Source of the DNA: Protula sp. h YS-2021
Taxonomy: Eukaryota > Annelida > Polychaeta > Sabellida > Serpulidae
DNA: 64,000 bases
Reading direction: 5' to 3'
Assembly (NCBI GenBank): GCA_949752745.1
Contig: OX457025.1
Coordinates: 48,535,601-48,599,600 of the forward strand
Positions 29,272 to 40,899 of the stretch are shown piece by piece. The stretch's first letter is position 1; each line of letters opens with the position of its first letter. Below the pieces are notes generated by a model. That model was given only the letters and a program-made list of their open reading frames with translations, was not told the origin of the DNA and made no database searches. A program made the position numbers and the translations under genes.

Positions 29272-30291
29272 ACCTGGTCCTAAAACGGCACCGGTGCGGT
29301 GGTGGTAATAATGGTAATAGCGGACGGTCTCAAAACGGCGACGCCGTTTTGCGCCGGGTTGTCGAGATTTTGACGGTGGATATTATTATGTTTAATCTGC
29401 CATGTCAAAACACTTTTTGACAAAAAAATTGTCAAAAACTGTCAAAAACTCAATATTGTGCGACATTTTGGACCGTTTTGTTGCTCTTACCTCTTTTCTT
29501 TATTATTTTTATACAATCTATTGCTTCGAACTTCACTTAACGTCAGCTCCGGAGTTCCATCACGCTGCCTCAGATAAAAAAATACCCGTTTAACGTCAGC
29601 TAGTGTCTTAATCTACGGAGTTCCAGTGCCCACGAAGCCACCCCCATGCGAGTCACTAATAATCTCCTGCTAATCTCTTGATTCTTGTCGGATCGTGACC
29701 CAAATAACATCGCAAGGCTGATCGCCTTTGACGAAAAAACCTCGCCGTTTCCTTCAGCATACTTCAGTGAAAGCGCATCATCAATGAATGCTGTTGTCTG
29801 GTGGAAGCATGGAAAGCATTGGGCATGTACTCTGTACCGGACAGTTTCATAAATCTAGCAGTACAGTTACTAGTATCCCCATCATCGTCGGCATCTATCG
29901 AGTGTGTGCTTCCAGTTTAGGAATAACCCACACAAAGGTTAGAAACCGACTCGGAAGTGACAAAGCAGCAAAACTTGTGTTTTGCTACAGAATGCTGCGG
30001 GGAAAAGAAGAAAAAGACTATTGACATTTAACCTACTTGTCATGTCATTTTGTACACAGTGATATTGTAAATATGTGCAGTAATAAATGTAATCACTAAC
30101 CAGTGGTAGTTTTTGACAGCATTTTGACAGTTTTAAGCAGTTTTGACGGTTAATGACAGGTGTTATGTCAAAAGTAGTTTCTGACAGTCAAAAACGCAAC
30201 AGTGGTTTTGGGACCTCTGAATCCTGGAATATGGTCCCAAAATGACACCGGCGCCGTTTTAAAATGGCCCCGGTCCAGGAACGGCCCTGAA
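29272..30291. mobile_element. hAT-like DNA transposon relic
   Basis: Imperfect terminal inverted repeats: left CCTGGTCC then AAAACGGCACCGGTG; right, read on the minus strand, CCTGGACC then AAAACGGCGCCGGTG, with extra bases inserted. The right end extends outward to CAGGGCCG, a hAT-like terminus that the left side lacks. Repeated TTTTGACAG-type motifs flank the remnant transposase. No clean 8-bp target duplication was found. Confidence 0.6.
29786..30024 (+). pseudogene. hAT transposase C-terminal dimerisation domain relic
   Basis: Two plus frames combine to the hAT C-terminal signature: INLAVQLLVSPSSSASIE (about 29848-29900) and, after a frameshift, ASSLGITHTKVRNRLG (to about 29961), matching the A-x-x-LL-x-x-P-x-SSA-x-x-ER-x-FS ... 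T-x-x-RNRL pattern. The stop is at 30024. The catalytic part of the transposase is missing. Confidence 0.7.
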
Positions 30292-31100
30292 CAATGATAA
30301 TGTTTGTTCATTTTTCATCAAAATTTTCTCTGAACTAAGGCACATAACGTATAGGCTCAGTGTTTCTGCGACTGTTTACGTTGTGTGCATACTGTCATAT
30401 AATGTCACACATTATGTAACTGAGAATCTGTTAAAAATTTCCTATGCAACTTTTTTCAAAGTAGACCAGCTGCGAGTTCACTTGATAAGTGCCTTCGCTG
30501 CACTATGCACTTAATAAGTAACCAACTGCAGCTAAGGTACTTAAAAAGTAGCTTAGTTCCATTTTCGTCTCGGAGAAAAAATTTCGTACTCTACTTGGTA
30601 TGTTACGCAATATTTCGTGCAGTCTACTTTACGAAAGATACAACAATGCCGTGAACTAGCGTCGCGAGTAACGCAGAGTTATGACGTCACTGTGGGAGAA
30701 GCTGAGGTTGCGCGGTTAAAGGTTGTCAGTCACTATAGGTTTCTGATTAAGAGAAAAACGTCATTTCCCTGGTAACGAGCTACGCACACTTGAAAAGCTG
30801 TTTACTGAAATGGTTCAGTTTGTTTTTTATTTGTTTGTTTGTTTTTTGTTTTGTTTTTTTATTTCTTTTCTTTTTTACGGTTGGGGCATATTCGGGTTGG
30901 TTTGTGAAAACGGCGCATTAAACTAAGTTTTACTTTGTAAGTACCATAGCTGTAGCTGGTTACTTATTGACTGAATTAATTTAACTATCCTACTTGGAAA
31001 GTGCATTAGTTGAACTAAGCTATTTTTTCCAAGTTAGTTGGTTGAAACGTAAAAAAATATTATACAAGGATATCTCAAATATTCTCAGTTACATAATTCA
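30292..31100. other. No gene seen
   Basis: Unassigned DNA with a T-rich TTTG microsatellite (about 30828-30872). Nothing else recognised. Confidence 0.4.
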
Positions 31101-31104
31101 TTCT

Positions 31105-31190
31105 TGACGAACGGACAGACGGACGGACAGAGAGCAATCCTATAGACCCCCTCCCCCCCCCCCCCCGGGCTCGCCCGGTTGGGGTCTAAA
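31105..31190. repeat. GGAC microsatellite plus hairpin tail
   Basis: GGACAGACGGACGGACAG, then a hairpin with arms TAGACCCC (31143-31150) and GGGGTCTA (31181-31188) around a very C-rich loop. Same architecture as the tails at 23.6 and 32.4 kb. Confidence 0.65.
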
Positions 31191-31659
31191 AAAAAACAAC
31201 TGTTTAAAACCAACAAAATTCCATTTTGCCACAAATATATTCACAAGTTGGCTATTAACGGGGCTGAATAATACGTAAAATAAGCCAGTTCAGTAGAGAA
31301 ACTATCAGGATTCCAGTGTGGGAAAAACATAAAGAAACAAACAAAATACACTAAAAGTTGATTTCTCTACCAGGACGCATGCATCTGTAAGGTATCAAAA
31401 CTTCATTGGAATGTGGGAAAATTTTTTTATTACATTATTATAATGGGCTTCTAACACAAACGCGAACTAGATGCTGTCAGAGAGCAGCAATATCCCCCGT
31501 GAAACCCTAAATATTACCCCTATGCAATATCTAAGCTAATGGATTACCATTGACAGGAAACTGGACACCCTTCCTTGAACGACAAATCAACAATACTACA
31601 AACTGTCTTTGAACAGATATAACCCGAATCTATTTTTTATTAATCTAATGTAATCTAAT

Positions 31660-32476
31660 CTAATCCACGAAGTCCACTCCGTTTGCATATATGTCGATTT
31701 ATGACGATTTTTAAAAGCCTGTCATTTTGTCAATTTTGCTTCGATCAAACTGAAACCTTGACGTTGCACATCTTTATACCCTATATGTTGCCTATATGAA
31801 ATATGAAAGCTGAATTATGCTTCGTTGATATAGAAGTGGTGTCCACAAAGTCCTATACATGTGCACATATGTCTATTTTCGACGATTTTCAAAAGCCTGT
31901 CATTTTGTCAATTTTGCTTCGATCAAACTGAAACCTTAACGTTGCACATCTTTATACCCTATATTTTGCCTATATGAAATATGAAAGCTGAATTATGCTT
32001 CGTTGATATAGAAGTGGTGTCCACAAAGTCCTATACATGTGCACATATGTCTATTTTCGACGATTTTCAAAAGCCTGTCAATTTGTCAATTTTGCTTCGA
32101 TCAAACTGAAACCTTGACGTTGCACATCTTTATACCCTATATTTTGCCTGTATGAAATATGAAAGCTGAATTATGCTTCGTTGATATAGAAGTGGTGTCC
32201 ACAAAGTCCTATACATGTGCACATATGTCTATTTTCGACGATTTTCAAAAGCCTGTCAATTTGTCAATTTTGCTTCGATCAAACTGAAACCTTGACGTTG
32301 CACATCTTTATACCCTATATTTTGCCTGTATGAAATATGAAAGCTGAATTATGCTTCGTTGATATAGAAGTGGTGTCCACAAAGTCCTTAGCTTGAAGAG
32401 GGGACGGACGGACGGACGGACAGACAGACGGACGGACAGACAATCTCAAACCTATATCCCTCCGTTTCACGGGGGA
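31660..32476. repeat. 178-bp satellite, about four units, with GGAC/hairpin tail
   Basis: GTCCACAAAG occurs at 31841, 32019, 32197 and 32375, exactly 178 bases apart. Units share CATTTTGTCAATTTTGCTTC, CTTTATACCCTATAT and GAAATATGAAAGCTGAATT. The last unit leads into a GGAC/GACA run (32400-32440) and TATCCCTCCG-TTTCA-CGGGGGATA. The internal copies are close to identical, so amplification is recent. Confidence 0.9.
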
Positions 32477-32639
32477 TAAACATATCTATTCCAAATTGAT
32501 TTTGATGTAATTCTCCAATGACTATGTTTCTAAGTGCTTCTGCTTCTATGTTTATCCTCAAAAGAGTCCTGTTTTGCGTAAATCTCACAGACGAAATTGT
32601 GAATCCGCTTATAGTTTTTTTAAAAGATCGCGGCATCGG

Positions 32640-34170
32640 AAAGGATGTTGAAAGACTATTAGAATCTTAATATTTTCCCCTTATCATTTTTAACCTCCCA
32701 AAAAATTGTAGGCGAAAGACATTCCTATCAGAAAAAGTCGAAAGTACGAATCGGCTTATAAGCCAAATCACACTTTGGGTGTACCTTATATGCGCAAAAA
32801 TTCTGCGTTTTGAATACAAACTAACCGGGTAAAAAATAAAAGCAGTCAGGAGACAGATCTCACCTAAATGTCAAATTTCTCCGTCTCGTGTTTTTTAATA
32901 ACCCGTATGCTATTTTAAAAATCTATTAAAAGTTTTAACAAATAGTTTTAAGTTTCAGTCTCTGATACCTTCCAAATACGAGCTGTTTTTTGCTAGATGT
33001 CTTCTATCATTTCTTTCATTTTTTTCCCAGTTACCTTACAGCCGAAATTCAAATCTGAAAGACTGTGGAAAGATGATTAGAAGTTTGATATTTTCCCCTT
33101 ATCATTTTTAACCCCAAAACAATGCAATCGAAACGACATTTCCATCCAAAAAAGCCGAAAGTACGCAATCGACTTATAAGCTAAATCACACTTTGGGTTG
33201 AAAGACAATTAAAATTTTTGAGGTTCTCCCCCTTATCATTTTGTAACCACCCCACCCCCCGCCCCCAACCCCCCGCAACCAAAAAAACAAAACAAAAAAA
33301 CTGCAGTTGACACGACATTTCCATCGGAAATAGCCCAAAATACGAAAAGCCTAATCACACTTTGGATGTTTCGAATAAAATGTGCAAGAATATTGAATTT
33401 AGACTACGGGGAACCGGGTAAAAATGACAACAAAAAAGCTTACCTTCGGAACATCAAAGAAATTGAAACTTAAAAGTTTTTCTTACAAAAGAACACTGAA
33501 AAGTATTCTGGGGCATCATGGACGAAATGATAGAAGAAATGTAGCAAAAACAGCTCTTACTCTAACGGTTTCAGTGATTGAAATTTATATCTATTTGTTA
33601 AAACTTAAAAAAGATTAAAATAGCACACGGTTTGTTGAAAACACGACTGCTTTTTGGTGCAAAAGAAATATGACATTTAGGCGAAATCTCTCTGTCGCTT
33701 CTTTCATTTTTTTGAATTCGAAACGCAGAATTTCTGCGCATTTTATTCGGAACGCCCAGTATGATTTATGAGCGTATTCGTACTTAGACTTGTTTCTGAC
33801 AGCTTTGGCGTTTTGACTGAATTCAGATGGGATAAAGATATAAAGAAATGACCCCTCATACTCGGAACATAAAAGAAACTGCAACTTGAAACCATTTTTT
33901 TTTTTAACTTTTAATAATTTTTTTTAAATATTGGTGCAGTACAACTTGTATATGGGTTGTTAAAAACCGGACTGCTCTTTGGTGCAAGGGAAATTTGACA
34001 TTTAAGCGAAATCTGTCTATCACTCCTTTCGTTTTTACCGGGTTATTTTTATTCGAAACGCATAATTTTATCGCATTTTTCATTGGGAACGCCCAAAATG
34101 TGATTTGGCTTATGACACCTCCATCGGAAAGATCCGAAAGCACGAACTGGCTTATTTGATGCCCGCAAAA
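32640..34170. repeat. Old degenerate repeats, some copies inverted
   Basis: ATTTTCCCCTTATCATTTTTAACC and GACATTTCCATC..AAA.CCGAAA, with AAATCACACTTTGGGT, recur near 32.67, 33.09, 33.22 and (inverted or partial) 33.75 and 34.09 kb. Strong divergence. The short ORFs here are not convincing. Confidence 0.6.
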
Positions 34171-34433
34171 TCAGCTTTCTCACTATTTAACTTGAGTATC
34201 GTTCTCGAAATATCCAATTCGTGATCAAACGCCGAAACAAAAACCACACGGCTAACAGGGGTGTGTTGTGTTTTGTGATCACAAGAACTTCGCTCTGGCT
34301 ATTTCTCGAGCAAACTTCCAAAGTTTGGGTAATATGTGAAAACAAGCATTTCGAATTACGACAATTTAAACTTAAAATTGGAACCTTAATCACATCTTTC
34401 ATTCCATCTGCCAATGTTAAAATCACTTTTAAA

Positions 34434-35036
34434 ACTTATCGAGTTCTAGTCTCTAGGCCTTAGACTGACAAGATGTATAAGAGAGTGGTTGGGGTAGAAG
34501 TGTTTATTGCTTAACTGCTCGTAACGTGATGCAAATAAACAAAACACAGTTTCAGAATAGTCCACTAACCTAACTACATATTTAAGTAAGACATGGTAGT
34601 CAATAAATTAATCAAGGCGGAATATATGGGGTGGAGGTGGGTCAGCTATGAAATTGCCGGGAGCGCCTGCTCTACCGCTGCCTGCACGACTCACGAGCCA
34701 ATCAGACACTAGGGTGACCGGCATTACTCTGGGGCGAGCTCCTCCGCGACAGGATGCAGTGTTTACATAGCCTCATGAGGCGTAGCTGCACGCTGTACTC
34801 GGGAGGCTCTACTCGGGAGTATCTCCGACAGTCTCTCGGGATTAAGACCAGAAGGGGCGTATCACTCAGGTTTAAAAACAAATAACAACTTATTTTGAGA
34901 TTAGAACTTATCGAGTTCTACTCTCTGAGCGTTAGACTGACAAGATGAATAAGAGAGTGGTTGCGGTAGAAGTTTTTGTTTGTTAACTGCTCGTAACGTA
35001 ATGCAAATAAACAAAACACAGTTTCAGAATAGTCCA
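34434..35036 (-). repeat. B1-A2-B2 terminal repeat block of the Ngaro/PAT-like element
   Basis: B copies begin ACTTATCGAGTTCTA and end CAGTTTCAGAATAGTCC; A2 begins ATTGCCGGGAGCGC and ends GGAGGCTCTACTCG. The B copies match at most positions over 130 bases. Confidence 0.88.
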
Positions 35037-35065
35037 AATACCCCAAACCACGAAGAAGTCAGTAG

Positions 35066-35840
35066 TTAGGACAAGGCGTTTCCCATGGTCTTAGCACATT
35101 TGAGGCGGAGGCTAAAGGGTACGTTAGTGTAGCGCGTGCATGAATCAGAGGTCCAGTCTCCCTGGCTCTTTATCACTTGCGGCGGAAGTCCACAGGCGAG
35201 AGCAAAGGTAGCTCCAGCTCGGCGTAGGCTGTGGCCGCTGTAGGCTGAGTCGTCTAGTCCGACGGCACGCAGTTTGCTTTTGAGCAGAACAGTGAACGCT
35301 GCTTGGGAGAGTGGAACTGTACTACCCGAAATGTTGCAGGAAAAGAGAGCCGCCGCCTTCTGTGCCGTGCAAAGCTGGGAGAGGCGTTTCAGCGCAGAAG
35401 TGGGGCACAAGGTTGAGCGTGGTACCTGCGGGATGGGGATGACGAGAGCTCGTTTTGGTACGTTTACCGTGAACCAGAGCGCCGTCCTCACATAGCGTTA
35501 CGTCTCCCCGGCAGAGGTCAGTTCTGCAGTGGTGACTGGTTTGCGTGCGGGTTAGGAGCGAGGATTTGCGCAGAAACGTAAAGAAGCCCACGAGGCATGC
35601 CGTCCAGAAACACGTCTCGATTGTCCAATACCCGGTGAATTCGCTGCAGGATATCCAGAGAAAGCGGTAATTTTTGTCGAGGCGGTGTTCCTTTTTGCGT
35701 CTCGATGCCCTTCAGCAGCGTCTTCAGAAAATGGTTGTTCTGAAGGGGGTTCTCGTATCCAAGCTCCAAGTGGAGTAAGCGGATGGAGGAGAGAGAGCAT
35801 CTCACGGACTGGGGCTTCATGGAACGGCTAAGAAGGCACG
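35066..35840 (-). pseudogene. Tyrosine recombinase of the Ngaro/PAT-like element
   Basis: Two overlapping minus frames. The upstream one has the helical N-terminal domain (LGYENPLQNNHFLKTLLKG). The second has the catalytic half: LSQAAFTVLLKSKL, SGHSLRRAGATFALACG (His-x-x-Arg box) and GDWTSDSCTRYT leading to the nucleophile region. The enzyme integrates the circular cDNA in place of a DDE integrase. At least one frameshift lies near 35.50 kb. Confidence 0.85.
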
Positions 35841-36099
35841 CGTAGCGAAGTAAGGTCGTGGTGTCCGCGGGTGCTGGGCGTATCCTAAAGGCATGACAGA
35901 AGGCTAGGTACGATCTTGTCTGAGTGCTTTCTGCGAGGGCTGCTTGTCGAAACTCGACTACTTCATTGTCGGAGGTCTATGAGCGGGAGCCGCCCGAATG
36001 GGTACGTGGCGTTTGGTACGCTATACAGCCGCGAAATAGCGTCCGGAAGCTTATTCAATTTTGTGTTTGCATAGGGGACGCATATCTTAATGTTAAACT

Positions 36100-37480
36100 T
36101 AACGCATATCAGAAGCAATGGTGTTTTTTATCCTCCATCGGCTAAGGGCATACAGAGTTGCTTTGTTGTCCGAATATATCTGGACAGACTTGGAGGTGCA
36201 AAGTGGTGCCCAGCGGCGCAGTGCTAAAAGAACAGCAGCGAGCTCATTTGTATTAATGTCGCAGGTATTAATGGCGGGAATATCAACGGTATCAAAGCTG
36301 CAGTGGAGCCGATCAACGGCTCTGTTATTGTGTACGACAGCTGCGCCCGCGGCAGCGGGCTGGCGTCGGTAGCGATGTGAAAAGCGCGATGGGGCACCGC
36401 CTCTTTTGGAGCAAAGTGGCAAGTACCGTTGAAAGAGGCACAGAGCACATTCAGCAATGTATCCGAAGTGATTCGGGTGCGATGATTATCCCGGCTGAGT
36501 GACGTCATCAGCACACTCAGACGCCGCATTGCAGGTCGTATAACGCTGACGACACAACCGACCCAGTTTAGTTTTACCCAGGAGGTCTGGAGATCACGTT
36601 TGGAGAGCCGTCTTTTCCCAGGGCTTACGTATTGCGTGAGGAGGGCCTGGACTTCACTTAATTTGCAGGCGGGTATTGACAGGGTGGTATCGGCGGAGTC
36701 GATGGCTACCCCCAGAAAGGTTAATCTGTGCGTAGGGGAAATGCATTTCTCCCAGTTTATTGCAAAACCGAGTGATCTGAGGAGTCGCATCAGGGACTGC
36801 ATAGCTTTAGTTGCGTCATCAAGCGTCGTGGCGGTAATAAAAAAAGTCGTCAAGATAGCAAATTACTGCTTTGACCCCCTGCCTCTGAAGCATTCCGCAG
36901 ACGCTCTGGGTAATTCGGTGGAAAATACCCACGCTCAAAGCCGCTCTAAATGGTAGCCGAGTATCCACAAGATATGTGTGGGGGTTGTCACCCAGAAATT
37001 TCCACTTTAATCCGGCCAGGCGCTGTTAGGAATCACTGAGCGGGACCTGACGATACGCAGACTTTAGATCCATTTTTGCCATAAATGAGTTTTTTGCGGA
37101 CCATGGATGCAGCGACGTCGACCGATGTGAATACGTGCTTATCACGTGCGACGTATGAATTGACAGAGGCGACGTCCGGCTGGGAGCAATCTTGAATTAG
37201 CCGGACATCCCCGTTTTCTTTGGGAGAGCGGGACACTATGACTGGTTTCTCCTGCACCACTTTATAGCGGCCTAGGGCAATCTCCTTATTTAATCTCACG
37301 CTCGACTTCCTGCCGATATTGCAGTTCAGCTGCGCGACTATTCGGGGCTTCGACGCACTGGATGTCATCTGCTCTGGCGTTAACGAGATCAAAACCATTG
37401 CGTAAGCCCTTAAGAATGATTACCTTGTCTGTTTCTAATAGTCGTTCCCATTCGTCCAGCTGGTCAGTCAACGGGCTAGA
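36100..37480 (-). pseudogene. RT and RNase H of the Ngaro/PAT-like element
   Basis: The N-terminal RT block (VIVSRSPKENGDVRLIQDCS) lies at about 37.18-37.26 kb. The active site YLDDF lies at about 36850-36870 and is followed by a frameshift in a T7 run (plus A7 near 36839-36845) before TATTLDDATKAMQSLMRLL. LGFAINWEKC and LTFLGVAID mark the end of RT. RNase H starts at HIATDASP (about 36.36 kb) and includes DINTNELAAVLLAL. Several frames are needed, so it is inactive. Confidence 0.85.
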
Positions 37481-37489
37481 GACGGCGTG

Positions 37490-38360
37490 ACCCTAGTCCC
37501 TGTGCATAAAGTCAGGGTGGTTCTGAAAACATCCCAGACAGGAGTGTGGGTATCGGCAGTTCTGCAGTCTGCAGCCCCGGCGAGAGTTGAAGTTGCGGCA
37601 AATCTCTAAGCCATTCTAATCTCTCGGTGTATCTGTCATACGCATGTTTTGCTGCTTTCGGGTAGCAGTAGCTTGGGCACGTGATGAGAAGCAGCATATG
37701 CCCAGAAGATGTGTATCATCGTATCCCCATCGAGTTTGCTTTGAGGCCACGCGCTGACGATATTCAAAATCGTATCGCATGCAGTTAGCCAGGGGGTAGT
37801 GTTCGCACATGTCGCCGAACTTTATGGCATAGAGTTGATAGCGGTCACGCTCCTCTTCCGATTCCAGCTGTCCAGAGCGTTTCAAAGCGCTAAAGATTGG
37901 GTTGTGACCTCACACCCACTGCTGCCTTCTGGTGTCTTCCGGTCTTACTCGGTTCGCTGCGCTTGTTCGAGGATAGCACTGTCTCTGAGCCCTGACTTCC
38001 GAGAAAGGAGTTACAGAAATCCTAAACAAACAACGATCGCGCATTACCAGGAGTCTTTCCTGTCAGTCAAGGGTCGTTCTATCGAGCAAAACTCTCGATT
38101 ATATCCGATGTTGGGTCCGAACGAGAACTCGCCGTGACTGACTTCCCTTCTCTGACATCGGAGACAGCGGACATAAGCATTCTTTCCTGGCCCAGTGAGA
38201 GTTTCAGCGCTTTAATAACAGCTTTGTCTATATGTGCAATGCTCTTTATCGATATAAACTCCTCGCTAACTAACGCCTCAACATTCGATTCGAGAAGATT
38301 TCTCGAAGCTGCCCATTCTCGCAGTTCCTTAACTAAACTCCTGACTTTTTCTTTGTTCAT
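37490..38360 (-). pseudogene. Gag-like ORF of the Ngaro/PAT-like element
   Basis: Starts at MNKEKVRSLVKELREWAAS (38360) with a helical N-terminus, is broken near 38.08 kb, and continues in other frames with EEERDRYQLYAIKFGDMCEHY and a final Cys-containing part near 37.52-37.58 kb. Function as nucleocapsid/gag is inferred from its position between repeat A1 and RT. Confidence 0.65.
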
Positions 38361-38751
38361 TTTATTTCATTTAATTATTTTTTTTTGGTGTCTGTGACTA
38401 CAGTTTATGCGCTAATTGCAATTTGCAATTAATCCCAACAAGCACTACTTGTAATCCAAGTTCTTCCAAATTGTCAATCAGAATTGCAATCAAAGTTCCT
38501 CAATTCCCAATCCTAAATGTACTTATCAGTTTATTCCTTCCTTTAAATTATGCCGTTGAGTATTTATATCCGCGGCAACTCTAATTACGCTCAGTTCTCA
38601 ATCTATTATAATGGTCTTTGAGGTTACATATCACTAAGTTTCATTTATGTTTTTTTCAGTATCCGTATTTCCGGCACTTAGAATACTTCATCTCTTTTTT
38701 TATTCCTCTTTGTTTTGCTTTCCTTTCATATTATCCTTTGTCAGATTTGCA

Positions 38752-38974
38752 ATTGCCGGGAGCGCATGCTCTACCACTGCCTGCTTACTCTGTGTCAATG
38801 GCCCGGCAATGCTCGGTTAAGTAGAGGGTGGCTTAATCCCTGCACGACTCACGAGCCAATCAGACACTAGCGTGACCGGCACTACTCTGGAGCGAGCTGC
38901 TCCGCGAGAAGATGCAGTGTTTACATAGCCTCGTGAGGTGTAGCTGCACGCTGTACTCGGGAGGCCCTACTCGA
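38752..38974 (-). repeat. Terminal repeat A1 of the Ngaro/PAT-like element
   Basis: Matches A2 (34653-34816) from ATTGCCGGGAGCGC to GGAGG.CCTACTCG, with an internal insertion after CTGCCTGC. It marks the 5' end of the element on the minus strand. Confidence 0.85.
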
Positions 38975-40097
38975 CTTTACTTGACGATGCCAAATTTAAC
39001 AAATCCCAGTTAAAAATTCGTAAATACTTTGCAGTAAATCGGTAATTTTCTTTATCAGTTTGCTGCTTGTTGCACCTGACCCAATGGCCATCGGCCTCTC
39101 AATGGAACCAAATGCTCCCGTCCCCGCCCCACCCCAGGGATGGCACTGCATCAAGACAGCATTTCGTTAATAATCATCAAAAACGCATTACCATCTGATC
39201 TAAGCGGAGATATGCACCCCATCTCATCCAGCCAATCGCGCTCTCGTCCCTGCCTAGGACACCCTCCCCATCCCATGTAATGTCTCTCCGAGGCGTCCTT
39301 ACTGTAATGTCTCTCCTGAGGCGTCCTGAGGCGTCCTTACTGGTGGGAGAATAGTTCAGTTTATGTGTTCTGGAACGACTTTCTCCAGCAATTTGATTCC
39401 TTCCCGCTTGGATTATTTAATATTTCGTCGGCGATTTGTGTAATAAATCTACCATGTCAGTTTGTAAGAAGCTTGTCCAAGAAATATTCAATATGACAGA
39501 TAGATAAAAGTCTCAATAAATTTGTCAAAAAGTATCTTTTTCATTATTTTGGCACATATTTGTCAAGCCCTAATAAGTTTACTCTTCGTCCGTATATTAT
39601 GAGGACGTTCAGTCAAACACGGTCAAATCGATTTTTACAATTAGAAAAAAATAGTTCGGATCCTACATTGAAAGACATCCAACCATCTGTTCCCTTAAAT
39701 GTCTGTACCTTCGAGAAAATCTAGCTCGCCAGCAAAAGGAACAGATGCTCGGGAACAAATCAATCATTTGATACATTTGTCTTCTAGCTATCAAACCTGA
39801 AGAACATGTCATTCATATAAATCCAACAGCCCAACGATATATTTTCTGGTTTTCTGGTTTCTCATCTGCGGCCGGACGCAAAAATCACCGAGTAAAATTT
39901 GTTTATAAAAACATTGACAGGCCGGCTGGGTGTAAAACATTTAAGATTAAAAAACATTTTCCCGGAAGGCAGCAAAGGGTCTTCACATTTCGACAGCCAG
40001 GTTACAAAACTATTACACTATTCTATTTTGTTAAGTTTTGATAAGTTCACAGACACCTGACATGTTAGGCCTGGAAAACTGACATTGTTTCTAATCT
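38975..40097. other. No gene seen
   Basis: Unassigned DNA between two retroelements. It contains a short direct repeat around GTCTCTCC.GAGGCGTCC near 39.29-39.34 kb. Part may belong to the Gypsy element's 5' end. Confidence 0.4.
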
Positions 40098-40120
40098 GTT
40101 GTGTATATGTACACTGTTAT

Positions 40121-40160
40121 TTACAACCAGTGCGAGACTTCTGGTTGTAAATAAAACATA
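40121..40160 (+). promoter_or_regulatory. 10-bp LTR hairpin fused to AATAAA
   Basis: Arms TTACAACCAG (40121-40130) and CTGGTTGTAA (40141-40150) pair perfectly, and the right arm runs into AATAAA (40149-40154). The 3' terminal copy keeps the right arm and AATAAA but has lost most of the left arm. Confidence 0.65.
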
Positions 40161-40204
40161 TGGCGACAACTCAGCGTCTGTTAAGTTTCAATTAGCGTTT
40201 CCAC

Positions 40205-40725
40205 GTAGCCATCGACAAAGACGTTCGAGCAAATTGGTGAGTTGCTGCAAGAGCATCTCAGTCCCAAGTCCAACGTGATAGCAGAGAGATACCGGTTCTA
40301 CAAGCGTCAACAACAGACTGGTGAGTCGGTGACAGATTACGTGGGTGTCCTCTAGAAGTTGAGTGAGCATTGTGAGTTCGGCGAGCGTCTGGCAGGACAG
40401 AGATCAGCTGGTATGTGGGATACAGAACGAAAATGTCCTGAATTCATTGTTGTCGGAGAAGAATGTGACCAACCAGAAGGCCAAGGAGATAGCCATTGCC
40501 ATGGAAATGGCCATGAAGGATGTATCAGAAATCCAAGGAGCATCGGCAAGTGTTAACAAGATGCAGAGGACAACTATAAATCGTTGCTTCAGGTGTGGTA
40601 GGAATGGCCATGGTCCCGAGGACTGCCGTTTTAAGGACGAGAAATGCCACAGCTGCGGTAAGAAAGGCCAAATTAAGAGAAGATTCAAGATGAAGAAATC
40701 CGGTAAGTCATCTTCCGAAGGCTAA
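40205..40725 (+). pseudogene. Gypsy gag with two zinc knuckles
   Basis: ERYRFYKRQQQTGESVTDYV (about 40288-40345), a TAG soon after, SEHCEFGERL, then two CCHC knuckles, CFRCGRNGHGPEDC and CHSCGKKGQIKR. The second lacks its final Cys (Arg). Several frames are used. Confidence 0.85.
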
Positions 40726-40899
40726 AAGACCGGAACAGACCAGCTTAAGAAGCGAAAGCCAAAGAAGACGACTGATGGTGAAGAATCTCTAATGGCGACA
40801 GTACTTCCTGTTCAGATCTCGGCTATACGGAAGTTGTTTGCGATGGAAACAACAATAGCGAGAAGAAATGTGCGTCCATTACGATCAGTCCTAAAATAG

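Larger units (their letters stand above)
34434..38974 (-). mobile_element. Ngaro/PAT-like tyrosine-recombinase retroelement with split direct repeats
   Basis: Read on the minus strand: terminal repeat A1 (38752-38974), gag, RT and RNase H, tyrosine recombinase, then B1 (34906-35036), A2 (34653-34816), B2 (34434-34564). All A and B copies are in the same orientation, the A1-ORFs-B1-A2-B2 layout of Ngaro and PAT elements, not the inverted repeats of DIRS1. A1 carries about 59 bases absent from A2. All ORFs are broken by frameshifts and stops, so the copy is dead. Confidence 0.88.

Noticed and set aside
32388..32636. 82-residue minus-strand ORF starting at 32636
   Set aside because: Its end is again the GGAC microsatellite (SVCLSVRPSV) and it spans repeat boundaries.
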